From: Aggregatibacter aphrophilus ATCC 33389
GTDB lineage: Bacteria; Pseudomonadota; Gammaproteobacteria; Enterobacterales; Pasteurellaceae
Length of the DNA stretch: 64,000 nucleotides
Assembly (NCBI RefSeq): GCF_900636915.1
Contig: NZ_LR134327.1
Coordinates: forward strand, 1 to 64,000
Reading direction: 5' to 3'
In this document: positions 55,765 through 64,000 of the stretch, one piece after another
Position numbering within the stretch: position 1 is the first letter of the stretch
Layout of the letters: every line of letters begins with the position of its first letter
Notes under the pieces: model-generated
The model's input: only the letters and a program-made list of their open reading frames with translations
What the model was told of the DNA's origin: nothing
Databases searched by the model: none
Position numbers and translations under genes: made by a program

Positions 55765-57627
55765 TTAAAAAGGAAAGAGTAAAGGAATAAGAAATATACT
55801 CACTAACATCACTAAAATAGTGAACGGCACGCCAATTTTGACAAAATCAGCAAATTTATAACCACCAGGGCCGAAAACCATGGTATTTACCGGAGAAGAT
55901 ACCGGTGTCATAAAGGCTGCTGAAGCCGCAATAGCAACGACCATGGCGAACGGTACCGGAGATAAATTCAGCTGGTTCGCCATCGTAATCGCAATCGGCG
56001 CGATAAGAATTGCCGTGGCGGTGTTGGAAATAAACAAACCGACCACTGCCGTGAGAATAAACAGGCTAATCAAGATCCAGTGTTTACCCATGCCACCCAC
56101 CAAATTCAGCATTAAATCGACAATCATCGCCACCCCACCGGTTTTTTGCAACGCTAGGGAGAATGGCATCATGCCCACAATCAGCACGAGACTCGACCAA
56201 TGAATGGATTCATAGGCGCTTTTGCTGTCCACACAACGGAAATAACCGAGCATTAAACAGGCAATTAAAGCGGCAACAACGTTTGGTACGAGGCGTGTCA
56301 CCATCAAAAACACCATGACTAAAATACTTAATAAAGCATAAGGAGCTTGGCTTTGTGCAGGCACGGCACGGGTGATTTCGCTAGGATAGTTCAACACAAA
56401 GAAGTCTTTACTGTGAGTACGCATTTGCTGGATGAGTTTCCAATCACCCACGACTAACAGCAAATCCCCCGCTTTATAAGGCATTTCCACAAAATGTCCG
56501 TCAAGCACTTCACCGTCACGCTTAATACCGACAACGTTTAAGCCGTATTTGGAACGGAAGTGCAGTTCTTCGGTAGATTTTCCGATACAATCGGAATCCG
56601 GCACCAAAATCAATTCCGCCATACCGATGGAACTGGCTTGTTCCGAAAAAGACTGTGCACGAATTTCCGCCCGTTCTAAATTATATTCCTGACAGAACTC
56701 AGCCAAATTGAGTTCGGGATCGCTGCTGTCCATCAATAAAATATCTTTTTCACGCACTTCTGAGGAGCCAAGCGCCGAAATAAATATCGGACGAAAACGC
56801 TTCCAACGCTCAATCGCCAAAACATTCAAACCGAATTTGGAACGTAAATGTAATTCGTCTAAATGTTTACCGATAAGCGAAGAGCCTTTTTTCACAACAA
56901 AACGCTGCGCACGCAATTGCAAGCCGTATTCATAAATTAAATCGTTCATAGAACGTTTATCCGTGCTGTGCATCTCGCTTTCTTTATCAGACTTCAACCA
57001 ACGTCGCGCCACCAACATATAACCGATACCAAGCAATAAAATGGCTAATCCGATAGGAGTAAAATCAAAGAATTTTAAGCGCATATCGGTTTCGCGGACT
57101 AACTCGGCATTAACCACCAAGTTCGGCGCCGTAGCGATTAATGTCAACATACCGCTAATCAAACCCGCCACACTTAACGGCATCATCAGGCGTTTCGGTG
57201 AAATATTCATTTGTTGGCAAATCATCAGTACCACAGGAATAAAAATTGCCACAACACCAGTAGAACTCATGAACGCACCTAACCCCGCCACAGCCAACAT
57301 CATGAAAATGAGTACGCGCGACTCGCTATTACGGGAAGCCTTCAACAACCACTCACTCACCTGATAGGCTACGCCCGTGCGCACCAAGCCTTCACCGACA
57401 ATAAACAACAGTGCGATTAAGATAATATTCGGATCACTAAAGCCGGCGAAGACTTCTTCCACCGTCAGGATACCGCTGAGACTAAAGACTAACATCACCA
57501 GCACGGCAACAATATCCATGCGGATGGTATTACGAATGAAGAGAATAACGGCGGCAGCGAGCAACAAAATAACCCACAACCAAGGCTCCGGATGTAAAGC
57601 ATCAAATAAATGAGTGAATTGGCTCAT
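55765..57627 (-). CDS. SLC13 family anion permease with two TrkA-C domains
   Basis: 620 residues from MSQFTHLFDALHPEPWLWVI with GAGG upstream. Two halves of about five or six transmembrane segments flank two cytoplasmic TrkA_C/RCK_C domains (about 210-400; repeated phrases LHLRSKFGLNVLAIER and LHFRSKYGLNVVGIKR). ATAPNLVVNAEL and ASAAFMTPVSSPVNTMVFGP are the divalent-anion:sodium symporter signatures. Sulfate or a related anion is the likely substrate; not provable here. Confidence 0.85.
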   Translation of the reverse strand: MSQFTHLFDALHPEPWLWVILLLAAAVILFIRNTIRMDIVAVLVMLVFSLSGILTVEEVFAGFSDPNIILIALLFIVGEGLVRTGVAYQVSEWLLKASRNSESRVLIFMMLAVAGLGAFMSSTGVVAIFIPVVLMICQQMNISPKRLMMPLSVAGLISGMLTLIATAPNLVVNAELVRETDMRLKFFDFTPIGLAILLLGIGYMLVARRWLKSDKESEMHSTDKRSMNDLIYEYGLQLRAQRFVVKKGSSLIGKHLDELHLRSKFGLNVLAIERWKRFRPIFISALGSSEVREKDILLMDSSDPELNLAEFCQEYNLERAEIRAQSFSEQASSIGMAELILVPDSDCIGKSTEELHFRSKYGLNVVGIKRDGEVLDGHFVEMPYKAGDLLLVVGDWKLIQQMRTHSKDFFVLNYPSEITRAVPAQSQAPYALLSILVMVFLMVTRLVPNVVAALIACLMLGYFRCVDSKSAYESIHWSSLVLIVGMMPFSLALQKTGGVAMIVDLMLNLVGGMGKHWILISLFILTAVVGLFISNTATAILIAPIAITMANQLNLSPVPFAMVVAIAASAAFMTPVSSPVNTMVFGPGGYKFADFVKIGVPFTILVMLVSIFLIPLLFPF

Positions 57628-57677
57628 AGCCACCTCTACAAATAAGGCGTGTTATTAGTGGTTAAATTATAACGATT

Positions 57678-58265
57678 TTAATAATTTTTGATAGGTGCAA
57701 AACTACGACGATATTCCGGCAATACACCAAATTCCGCTAATTTTTCCAAATGCAATTTAGTAGGGTAGCCTTTGTGTTTAGCAAAGGCATATTGGGGATA
57801 TTTTTTATCCAATTCCATCATTTCTTGGTCACGCGCGACTTTCGCCAAAATGGAAGCGGCACTAATTTCAGCCACCAACGCATCGCCCTTCACCACTGCC
57901 TGTGCAGGCATCCCTAAATTCGGCGGGATCCGATTACCATCCACCAACACAAAGTGCGGTTGAATTTTCAAGTGTTTTATCGCCCGTTCCATTGCAAGCA
58001 TGGAGGCATGCAAAATATTCAACTCGTCGATCTCGTGCGGTTCAGCCCGACCTAGTGCCCACGCCAAGGCTTTTTGCTTAATGTCTTCCGCCAACAATAA
58101 CCGTTTCTTCTCTGACAGTTTTTTGGAATCAGCCAGCCCTTCAATAGGATTGTTCGGATCCAAAATCACTGCTGCTGTCACCACCGCACCGACCAAAGGT
58201 CCACGGCCGACTTCATCTACACCGGCGATGAGTTCATAACCTTGTGGGTACTCAAACTTATCCAT
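57678..58265 (-). CDS. rnhB: Ribonuclease HII
   Basis: 195 residues from [20 protein letters not shown]; overlap with the lpxB stop (ATGGATAA) supports this start. Catalytic DEDD residues: AGVDEVGRG, the following acidic residue in [10 protein letters not shown], and [13 protein letters not shown]. It removes RNA from RNA-DNA hybrids and nicks at single ribonucleotides. Downstream of lpxB, as in many gamma-proteobacteria. Confidence 0.95.
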   Translation of the reverse strand: MDKFEYPQGYELIAGVDEVGRGPLVGAVVTAAVILDPNNPIEGLADSKKLSEKKRLLLAEDIKQKALAWALGRAEPHEIDELNILHASMLAMERAIKHLKIQPHFVLVDGNRIPPNLGMPAQAVVKGDALVAEISAASILAKVARDQEMMELDKKYPQYAFAKHKGYPTKLHLEKLAEFGVLPEYRRSFAPIKNY

Positions 58266-59442
58266 GTTGTTGCTCCAATAAATCAATCACCGCCTGAGCC
58301 GCTTGCTTATCTGCATCACATTGAATTAACTGATGTAACTCAGTGAAGCGTTGAATCAAAACGTTGCGATTTTTGACCGCACTTTCCTCTTCGCTTAGAT
58401 AGGCAGCCAATTTTTCTGCCAAATTCGTAGGATTGCATTCTTCTTGAATTAATTCGGGCACCAACATTTCATCTGCTAACAAATTCGGCAGAGAAACATA
58501 CTTGGTTTTCACTAACCGTTTTGCCAAGAAATAAGTGAAAGGCTTCATGCGGTACCCCACCACCATCGGTGATTTACACAACATCGCTTCTAAGGCCGCC
58601 GTACCTGAGGCTAATAAGGTAGCATCGGCAACAATCATAGCAGCACGGGCATTGCCGTCTAACAGAATCAAATCAAGCTCCGGCGCAACACGTTGTTGAA
58701 TTTGCTCAAACTGCTGCCGACGTTTTGAGTTAATTAACGGGACTAAAAATTTTACGTCCGGATAACGCTGACGCAATAACTGCGCTGATTGTAAGAAGGG
58801 CTCCGTTAAGAATTCCACCTCAGAACCACGACTGCCTACAAGAATGGCAAGGTAACGTTGCGTTTCGTCAAGATTCAACAGCTGACAGGCTTCGGCGCGA
58901 TTCGGTTTTAACGGAATTGCGTCCGCCATGGTGTGCCCAATAAAACGACAAGGCACATTGAAACGATCATAAAAGGCTTTTTCAAAAGGCAAAAAGGCAA
59001 GCACTAAATTCGTTGCCGCCGCAATTTTATATACCCGTTTCTGACGCCAAGCCCATACCGATGGGCTAACATAATGGATGGTTTTAATGCCTTGTTGTTT
59101 GAGTTTCAGTTCTACATCTAAATTAAAATCCGGCGCGTCAATTCCGATGAAAACATCCGGTTTTAATGCTAATAACTGCTGAATAATACTACGACGGATT
59201 TTAAGCAAGCGTGGCAAATGTTTTAATACTTCCACCAAGCCCATCACGGACAATTCTTCCATATCAAACAAGCTTTCAAAGCCTTCGGCAATTATACGCT
59301 CGCCACCGATACCGATAAAACGGGCGTGAGGATAACGAATTTTGAGGGCTTTAATTAGGCCGGCGCCAAGAATATCACCGGACACCTCGCCGGCGATCAA
59401 GGCAATAAGCGGAGACTCATTAGACGGGATTACATTTGACAT
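58258..59442 (-). CDS. lpxB: Lipid-A-disaccharide synthase
   Basis: 394 residues from [20 protein letters not shown]; the longer frame would run through the upstream hairpin. GT19 features: [12 protein letters not shown] at the N-terminus, [18 protein letters not shown] and [20 protein letters not shown]. It joins UDP-diacylglucosamine and lipid X to form the lipid A disaccharide at the inner membrane. Confidence 0.95.
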   Translation of the reverse strand: MSNVIPSNESPLIALIAGEVSGDILGAGLIKALKIRYPHARFIGIGGERIIAEGFESLFDMEELSVMGLVEVLKHLPRLLKIRRSIIQQLLALKPDVFIGIDAPDFNLDVELKLKQQGIKTIHYVSPSVWAWRQKRVYKIAAATNLVLAFLPFEKAFYDRFNVPCRFIGHTMADAIPLKPNRAEACQLLNLDETQRYLAILVGSRGSEVEFLTEPFLQSAQLLRQRYPDVKFLVPLINSKRRQQFEQIQQRVAPELDLILLDGNARAAMIVADATLLASGTAALEAMLCKSPMVVGYRMKPFTYFLAKRLVKTKYVSLPNLLADEMLVPELIQEECNPTNLAEKLAAYLSEEESAVKNRNVLIQRFTELHQLIQCDADKQAAQAVIDLLEQQHG

Positions 59443-59461
59443 ATAAAAACTCTGAAAAAAA

Positions 59462-59495
59462 CGACCGCTCTTTTGGTTGCGAAAAAGAGCGGTCG
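59462..59495. repeat. Hairpin between lpxA and lpxB made of mutated USS arms
   Basis: CGACCGCTCTTTT (59462-59474) and AAAAGAGCGGTCG (59483-59495) with an 8-base loop. Both arms carry AAGAGCGGT, one base away from the USS, with matching changes on both sides. It may act as an attenuator between lpxA and lpxB, or be a decayed USS pair. Confidence 0.8.
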
Positions 59496-59523
59496 GAAAT
59501 TTTAGTATTTTACCAACGGACAA

Positions 59524-60312
59524 TTAACGAATAATGCCACGTTTGGAACGTTTGAAGAATTCGACGAAGAAACTGATTGCCGATTCGCTTTCTGCAATCT
59601 GTTCAATTTCCGGCATCACTTCTTCTAAGGTTTTGCCGCTACGATAAATCATTTTGTAAACATTACGGATAGTGTGCATGGTTGGCTTATCAAAACCACG
59701 GCGTTTTAAGCCTTCAATATTCACACCGAATGGTTGCGCGTGGTTGCCTTGCGCCATCACATAAGGCGGAACATCTTGGCTCACCATAGAACCGCCTCCA
59801 AGCATCACGTGCGCGCCTACCACGACAAACTGATGAATTGCCGACATACCGCCGACAATAACGAAATCATCTAATTCCACGTGACCTGCAAGGGTCGCAT
59901 TGTTGGCTAAAATACAACGGTTTTTGATGACACAATCGTGCGCCACATGGACGTTAATCATAAACAGGTTGTCATCACCGATTTTGGTTACGCCACCGCC
60001 TTGTACGGTACCGCGATGAATGGTCACACTTTCGCGAATACGATTGCGATTACCAATAACTACACGGGTTGGTTCACCCTGGTATTTCAGATCTTGGTTC
60101 ACTTCACCAATACTGGCAAATTGATAAATTTCATTATCTTTGCCGATTTTCGTATTACCGTTAATCACCACGTGAGAATGAACCACTGTACCTTTTCCAA
60201 TCTCAACCCCTTTACCAATAATAGTAAATGGTCCGATGACAACGTTCTCACCGATTTTGGCCCCTTCTTCAACAATGGCTTGAGGATGAATTTTTGCGGT
60301 TGGGTGAATCAT
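59524..60312 (-). CDS. lpxA: UDP-N-acetylglucosamine acyltransferase
   Basis: 262 residues, usual length. Left-handed beta-helix hexapeptide repeats from residue 1 to about 185, with the catalytic His125 in [11 protein letters not shown], then a helical C-terminus. It transfers 3-hydroxyacyl from ACP to UDP-GlcNAc, the first step of lipid A synthesis. It follows fabZ by 37 bases. Confidence 0.97.
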   Translation of the reverse strand: MIHPTAKIHPQAIVEEGAKIGENVVIGPFTIIGKGVEIGKGTVVHSHVVINGNTKIGKDNEIYQFASIGEVNQDLKYQGEPTRVVIGNRNRIRESVTIHRGTVQGGGVTKIGDDNLFMINVHVAHDCVIKNRCILANNATLAGHVELDDFVIVGGMSAIHQFVVVGAHVMLGGGSMVSQDVPPYVMAQGNHAQPFGVNIEGLKRRGFDKPTMHTIRNVYKMIYRSGKTLEEVMPEIEQIAESESAISFFVEFFKRSKRGIIR

Positions 60313-60349
60313 ATTAGTCCCCTTATTTTAGTATTTATACGACGCGTGA

Positions 60350-60802
60350 TTATGCGACACGACGGGCGCACATTAATTTAGCTTCACACGCAACCTCACC
60401 ATCAACGGAGGCTGTTGCGGTAAACGCAGTAATACCACGACGTTCTTTAATCACTTCAACGTGTAACACCATTTGATCACCCGGCACAATTGGACGTTTA
60501 AAGCGAGCTTCATCAACACCAGCGAAATAGAAAATTTCACCGCCAGCCAACTCATGGGTTTTAAACGCCAAGATCCCCATGGCTTGCGCCAATGCCTCAA
60601 GAATTAATACCCCCGGTAAAATCGGATTGCCCGGGAAATGCCCAGTAAAGCAAGGTTCATTCACACTGATGTTTTTAATTGCAGTTAACCACTTGCCTTC
60701 TTCAAAATTGATGACTCGATCCACCAATAAAAACGGATAGCGATGTGGCAATAATTGCATGATTTCGTGGGCTTCGATAATTCTTGAGGTTTGTTTAGTC
60801 AC
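60350..60802 (-). CDS. fabZ: 3-hydroxyacyl-ACP dehydratase
   Basis: 150 residues, hot-dog fold. The catalytic His is in [14 protein letters not shown] and the Glu in [26 protein letters not shown] is the family signature. It dehydrates 3-hydroxyacyl-ACP and so competes with LpxA/LpxD for substrate, which makes the clustering meaningful. Confidence 0.97.
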   Translation of the reverse strand: MTKQTSRIIEAHEIMQLLPHRYPFLLVDRVINFEEGKWLTAIKNISVNEPCFTGHFPGNPILPGVLILEALAQAMGILAFKTHELAGGEIFYFAGVDEARFKRPIVPGDQMVLHVEVIKERRGITAFTATASVDGEVACEAKLMCARRVA

Positions 60803-60840
60803 AGGGTTACCTTTTAATACTAAATAATGAATAAAAAATA

Positions 60841-60868
60841 TGCGTGAAATTATACGTTATTTCACGCA
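60841..60868 (-). terminator. Hairpin between lpxD and fabZ
   Basis: TGCGTGAAAT ... ATTTCACGCA; on the minus strand the stem is followed by TATTTTTTATTC. It has the form of an intrinsic terminator inside the operon, so part of the transcripts may end after lpxD. Confidence 0.65.
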
Positions 60869-60895
60869 TTAAATGAACTGCATAACGTAGCTCAT

Positions 60896-61918
60896 CTATT
60901 TTAATTTTTTCTCAAGCGCTTTAACACGTTTGTTTAAGCCGTCAATACCAAGAGTTAACGCAGCGGTTTTGCGCCATTCTTTATTAGTTTGTAACGGAAT
61001 ACCGGAAGAATATACGCCCGGTTCAGTAATTGGACGCATTACCATGCTCATGCCGGTAATAGTGACTTGATCACAAATTTCCATATGCCCGTTAATTACA
61101 CTGGCGCCACCGATTAAACAATAACGACCAACAGTTAAACTGCCCGCCATAATCACACCACCGGCAACCGCTGTTCCCGTGCCAATATGCACGTTGTGGG
61201 CGATTTGGCAAAGATTGTCGATAATCACATTATCTTCAATCACCGTAGCATCTAATGCACCTCTGTCAATACAGGTACAAGCACCAATTTCCACATGATT
61301 ACCAATAATCACTTGACCGACCTGAGGAATCTTAATCCATTTACCACGCTCATTGGCATAACCAAAACCATCGCTTCCAATCACAGCGCCAGATTGAATC
61401 AAACAGTGTTGTCCGATTAATACATCGTGATAAACCGACACATTTGCCCAAAGTTGAGTATTGGCACCAATTTTAGTGTTTTTGCCAACAAAGCAATTTG
61501 CCCCAATGACCACGTTATCACCCAATTCCACACCACTTTCAATAACGGTATTGGCTCCAATGGAAACATTGTCCCCTAAAAAAACGTCGTCAGAAATGAC
61601 CGCACTTTTGGCGATACCGGATGCGGCTTTCGGAGTGCTGTCCATATATTGAGCCAATTTGGCATAAGCTACATAAGGATCTTTAACGATAAGCAAATTG
61701 CTTTCTGGTGAACAAAACTCCACATCTGCCTCAGAAACCACAAGAATACCTGCATGGGAATGAGCTAATTTTTCACGGAATTTGGCATTAGAAATGAAAG
61801 TAAGTTGATGTTCGTTGGCTTTATCTAGAGAGGCGATATTACTTACAACAACATCGGCGTTACCACGAATGGTAGCGCCGACTTGTTGAGCTAGTTCGAA
61901 AAGAGAATAAGTTCTCAT
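60896..61918 (-). CDS. lpxD: UDP-3-O-acylglucosamine N-acyltransferase
   Basis: 340 residues. An N-terminal uridine-binding domain (about 1-100, [20 protein letters not shown]) is followed by beta-helix repeats and the catalytic His in [15 protein letters not shown]. It adds the second hydroxyacyl chain in lipid A synthesis. Its start overlaps the skp stop by 1 base. A USS is embedded near 61,594. Confidence 0.96.
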   Translation of the reverse strand: MRTYSLFELAQQVGATIRGNADVVVSNIASLDKANEHQLTFISNAKFREKLAHSHAGILVVSEADVEFCSPESNLLIVKDPYVAYAKLAQYMDSTPKAASGIAKSAVISDDVFLGDNVSIGANTVIESGVELGDNVVIGANCFVGKNTKIGANTQLWANVSVYHDVLIGQHCLIQSGAVIGSDGFGYANERGKWIKIPQVGQVIIGNHVEIGACTCIDRGALDATVIEDNVIIDNLCQIAHNVHIGTGTAVAGGVIMAGSLTVGRYCLIGGASVINGHMEICDQVTITGMSMVMRPITEPGVYSSGIPLQTNKEWRKTAALTLGIDGLNKRVKALEKKLK

Positions 61919-62496
61919 TATTTCGCCTGTGCCGGAATGGCTTTTAAGACTTCTTCAGTGATGTTTTTGCCGTCAGCAGCATATACCACAGAACGATCAT
62001 CAAGCACTAAAGTGTAGTTTTTTTGTTTCGCTACGTTATTAGTTGCAGTTTGAATGCTAGCAACCATTTTTGACGTTTCTTCGTTTTCACGTTTCGCGTA
62101 GCTGTCTTGGAATTCTTTTGCTTTTTTATCATGTTCTGCAATTAATTTATTAATAGCAGTTTGTTCATCATTAGCAAATTTATTAATCTCATCTTCACGC
62201 TTTTTAATATCGGCAGAACGCAATTTCGGTGCATCTTTTTGTAAAGCAGCTACCTTCGCGTCTACTTTTTTCTGTACATCGGCAATTTTTGCATCAATTT
62301 GCTTTTTATTTTCCGCCAGCTTATCTGCGGTTGGTTTGAATTCAGATTCTAATTTATCAGCGATAGCTTTACGATCCGGATGATTTTGGAAAAGATACTC
62401 AGCGCTAACAAACGCAATATTTTCTTCTGCCATGGCTAAAGAAGAAGTGAATACTAAAGCTAAAGAAAGCGCGGTCAATTTTACTACTTTTTTCAT
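61918..62496 (-). CDS. skp: Periplasmic chaperone Skp/OmpH
   Basis: 192 residues with a Sec signal peptide ([20 protein letters not shown], cleavage near AMA). Two long coiled-coil arms rich in Lys, Glu and Gln follow, with the typical C-terminal strand [20 protein letters not shown]. It keeps unfolded outer-membrane proteins soluble on their way to the Bam complex. It lies directly after bamA, in the conserved bamA-skp-lpxD order. Confidence 0.95.
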   Translation of the reverse strand: MKKVVKLTALSLALVFTSSLAMAEENIAFVSAEYLFQNHPDRKAIADKLESEFKPTADKLAENKKQIDAKIADVQKKVDAKVAALQKDAPKLRSADIKKREDEINKFANDEQTAINKLIAEHDKKAKEFQDSYAKRENEETSKMVASIQTATNNVAKQKNYTLVLDDRSVVYAADGKNITEEVLKAIPAQAK

Positions 62497-62535
62497 TTGT
62501 CTATTTTCCTTTTGGTAAGTTAAATATTAAATCCT

Positions 62536-62559
62536 TCTGTGCCAATTTCTTGGCACAGA
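62536..62559. promoter_or_regulatory. Hairpin in the bamA-skp spacer
   Basis: TCTGTGCCAA TTTC TTGGCACAGA, a perfect 10-base stem. The T-run is on the plus-strand side, so it does not look like a terminator for the minus-strand operon; it may stabilise or process the mRNA between bamA and skp. Confidence 0.6.
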
Positions 62560-62600
62560 TATTTTTTTTAGAGTGTATGTGATCATATAAGTTCATCCAA

Positions 62601-64000
62601 TTAGAAAGAACCGCCAATACTGAACTGGAATTGCTCGATATCGTCGTTTTCGTATTTCTTCACCGGTTTTGCATAAGAGAAAACTAATGGACCAATTGGT
62701 GATTGCCATTGGAAAGCAACGCCAGCAGAAGCACGAACTCGTGAAGGATCACCATAATCAGGCAAATTCAAATTCGCAAATTTAGATTTTTCAGTTTTCC
62801 AGTGTGTATCCCAAACACTCGCCGCATCAACAAAGAATGAGGTACGTACGGCGTTTTGGTTTTTCTCTGCCACAAACGGCGTCGGCACGATTAATTCTAC
62901 ACTAGCAGATGCCATGGCATTCCCCCCTACGATATCACCATTCACTAAGTTATAACAGGAAGATTGTGTACTAACACCAGCGATACTACAAACTTTTGGA
63001 TTGATATAAATCGCTTGTGGTCCAACTGCGCCATAAGCGAAACCGCGTAAGCTACCGATACCACCGGCAGTGTAGGTTTGGTAGAACGGTAAACGCTTAC
63101 CGCCGAAACCGTTAGCATACGCAGCACCTAAACGGCCGGATAAAACCCAAGTCTGGTCACGATTAAGCGGATAGAAACCTTGCACATCGGCATTGAATTT
63201 ATAATATTTATTGTCAGAACCCGGAATGGTCACCTTACCGCCAATAGAGGCTTTAACACCTTTAGTCGGTAAGAAACCACGATTTAAACTGTTATAGTTC
63301 CAACCGAAGGAAACATCATAATCGTGAGATTTGAAAGTCCATTCTTTATAATTCATCGACGCTAAATACAACGCACGATTATATTCAGGCGTAATATTTT
63401 TTAATTTGTTATAGGCATAACCGACACCAATGTAATACGCGTTATTTTCATTGACCGGAAAACCTAACGTTAAATTGCCACCGTAGGTCGTACGTGCATA
63501 AGAGGCTGAAGTCGAGTTTTTAGAGTTATCGTATCTTTCAAAGAATACGTTACCACCTAAGCTCACACCGTCTTTGGTAAAATACGGTTCGTTATAACCC
63601 AAGTTGACACTAGTACCATAGTCATTACGGGAACCCGCCAAACTAAGGGAAGACCCCATTCCCAAGAAGTTGTCTTGTTTAATGCTAGCCTGATAACTTA
63701 AACCACTTTCCGTACCATAACCCACACCGAAGTTAATACTACCGGTATTGCGTTCTTTAACTTTATAAATCACATCTACTTCATCGTTACTGCCTTGTAC
63801 CGGTTCTGTACGACTTTCAACAGACTCAAAAAATCCTGTACGATCTAACCGCACTTTACCTAATTCAACTAAATCAGTAGATAACCAGCTACCCTCTTGC
63901 TGACGCATTTCCTGACGCAAAGTACTGTCGGCACTTACAGTGTTACCTTCAAAGCGAATTTGACGTACGGAAAGACGTTTACCCGCATCAACAACGAAAC
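62601..64000 (-). CDS. bamA: Outer-membrane assembly factor BamA, C-terminal part
   Basis: 466 codons are present; the 5' part lies beyond the right edge and the frame is open there (FVVDAGKRLSVRQIRFEGNT, the start of the last POTRA domain). The 16-strand Omp85 barrel follows (from about TGSINFGVGYGTESG), with the lid-loop motif GSLRGFAYG and a C-terminal beta-signal ending FQFSIGGSF. BamA folds and inserts outer-membrane proteins and is essential. A USS lies in the coding region at about 63,848. Confidence 0.96.
   Translation of the reverse strand, partial: FVVDAGKRLSVRQIRFEGNTVSADSTLRQEMRQQEGSWLSTDLVELGKVRLDRTGFFESVESRTEPVQGSNDEVDVIYKVKERNTGSINFGVGYGTESGLSYQASIKQDNFLGMGSSLSLAGSRNDYGTSVNLGYNEPYFTKDGVSLGGNVFFERYDNSKNSTSASYARTTYGGNLTLGFPVNENNAYYIGVGYAYNKLKNITPEYNRALYLASMNYKEWTFKSHDYDVSFGWNYNSLNRGFLPTKGVKASIGGKVTIPGSDNKYYKFNADVQGFYPLNRDQTWVLSGRLGAAYANGFGGKRLPFYQTYTAGGIGSLRGFAYGAVGPQAIYINPKVCSIAGVSTQSSCYNLVNGDIVGGNAMASASVELIVPTPFVAEKNQNAVRTSFFVDAASVWDTHWKTEKSKFANLNLPDYGDPSRVRASAGVAFQWQSPIGPLVFSYAKPVKKYENDDIEQFQFSIGGSF

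Overview
The window comes from a gamma-proteobacterium of the Pasteurellaceae, most likely Aggregatibacter or a close Haemophilus relative. The 9-mer AAGTGCGGT (the Haemophilus-type DNA uptake signal sequence, USS) and its complement recur throughout. Gene content (lpx/bamA cluster, mltG-tmk-holB-tatD operon, glnB, psd, yjjPB) fits that family. The genus is inferred from memory of gene content, not from a search.

1 to about 16,180: the early part and the first structural genes of a Mu-like transposable prophage, mostly on the minus strand. Reading from right to left it holds a LexA-like repressor (plus strand), a control region, ner, the DDE transposase A, the ATPase B, a run of small early genes, gemA, the activator mor, lysis genes (amidase, small membrane proteins, overlapping Rz/Rz1), a DksA/TraR zinc finger, and the packaging and head genes gp26-gp30, which run off the left edge. 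About 13 single-base frameshifts lie between 235 and 8,380, while A, B, ner and the repressor are intact. The right boundary interrupts a bioC-like methyltransferase gene.

16,490 to 33,180: core genes. A phospholipid-related group (small membrane protein, PAP2/dual-specificity phosphatase, alpha/beta hydrolase-methyltransferase) is followed by psd, an FKBP isomerase, proB, yjjPB, folA, a PaeA/CorC-type transporter, a DUF1523 protein, the mltG-tmk-holB-tatD operon, an AI-2E family permease, glnB and a HAD phosphatase.

33,263 to 52,762: a type VI secretion (T6SS) cargo island, all on the minus strand, and the most unusual part of the window. One full-length vgrG (50,702-52,762) heads three modules. 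The two downstream vgrG copies are nearly identical to it but lack the N-terminus, at the same junction. Module 1 carries a large effector with a lysozyme-like C-terminus and its immunity gene, then two further immunity genes and a toxin remnant. Module 2 carries an effector with the same first 550 residues but a different toxin end, plus its own immunity gene. Module 3 carries a vgrG with another tail, a phospholipase D effector (Tle5 type, frameshifted) and two tandem Sel1-like immunity genes. The layout looks like an expressed head followed by partly silent cassettes that recombine. No T6SS sheath, baseplate or membrane-complex genes are present here.

52,911 to 64,000: core genes again. 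mog, then a second phospholipid group (CdsA-like, acyltransferase, CDP-alcohol phosphatidyltransferase), an SLC13 permease, rnhB, and the lipid A/outer-membrane biogenesis cluster lpxB-lpxA-fabZ-lpxD-skp-bamA. bamA is cut by the right edge. I saw no tRNA, rRNA, CRISPR array or insertion sequence.
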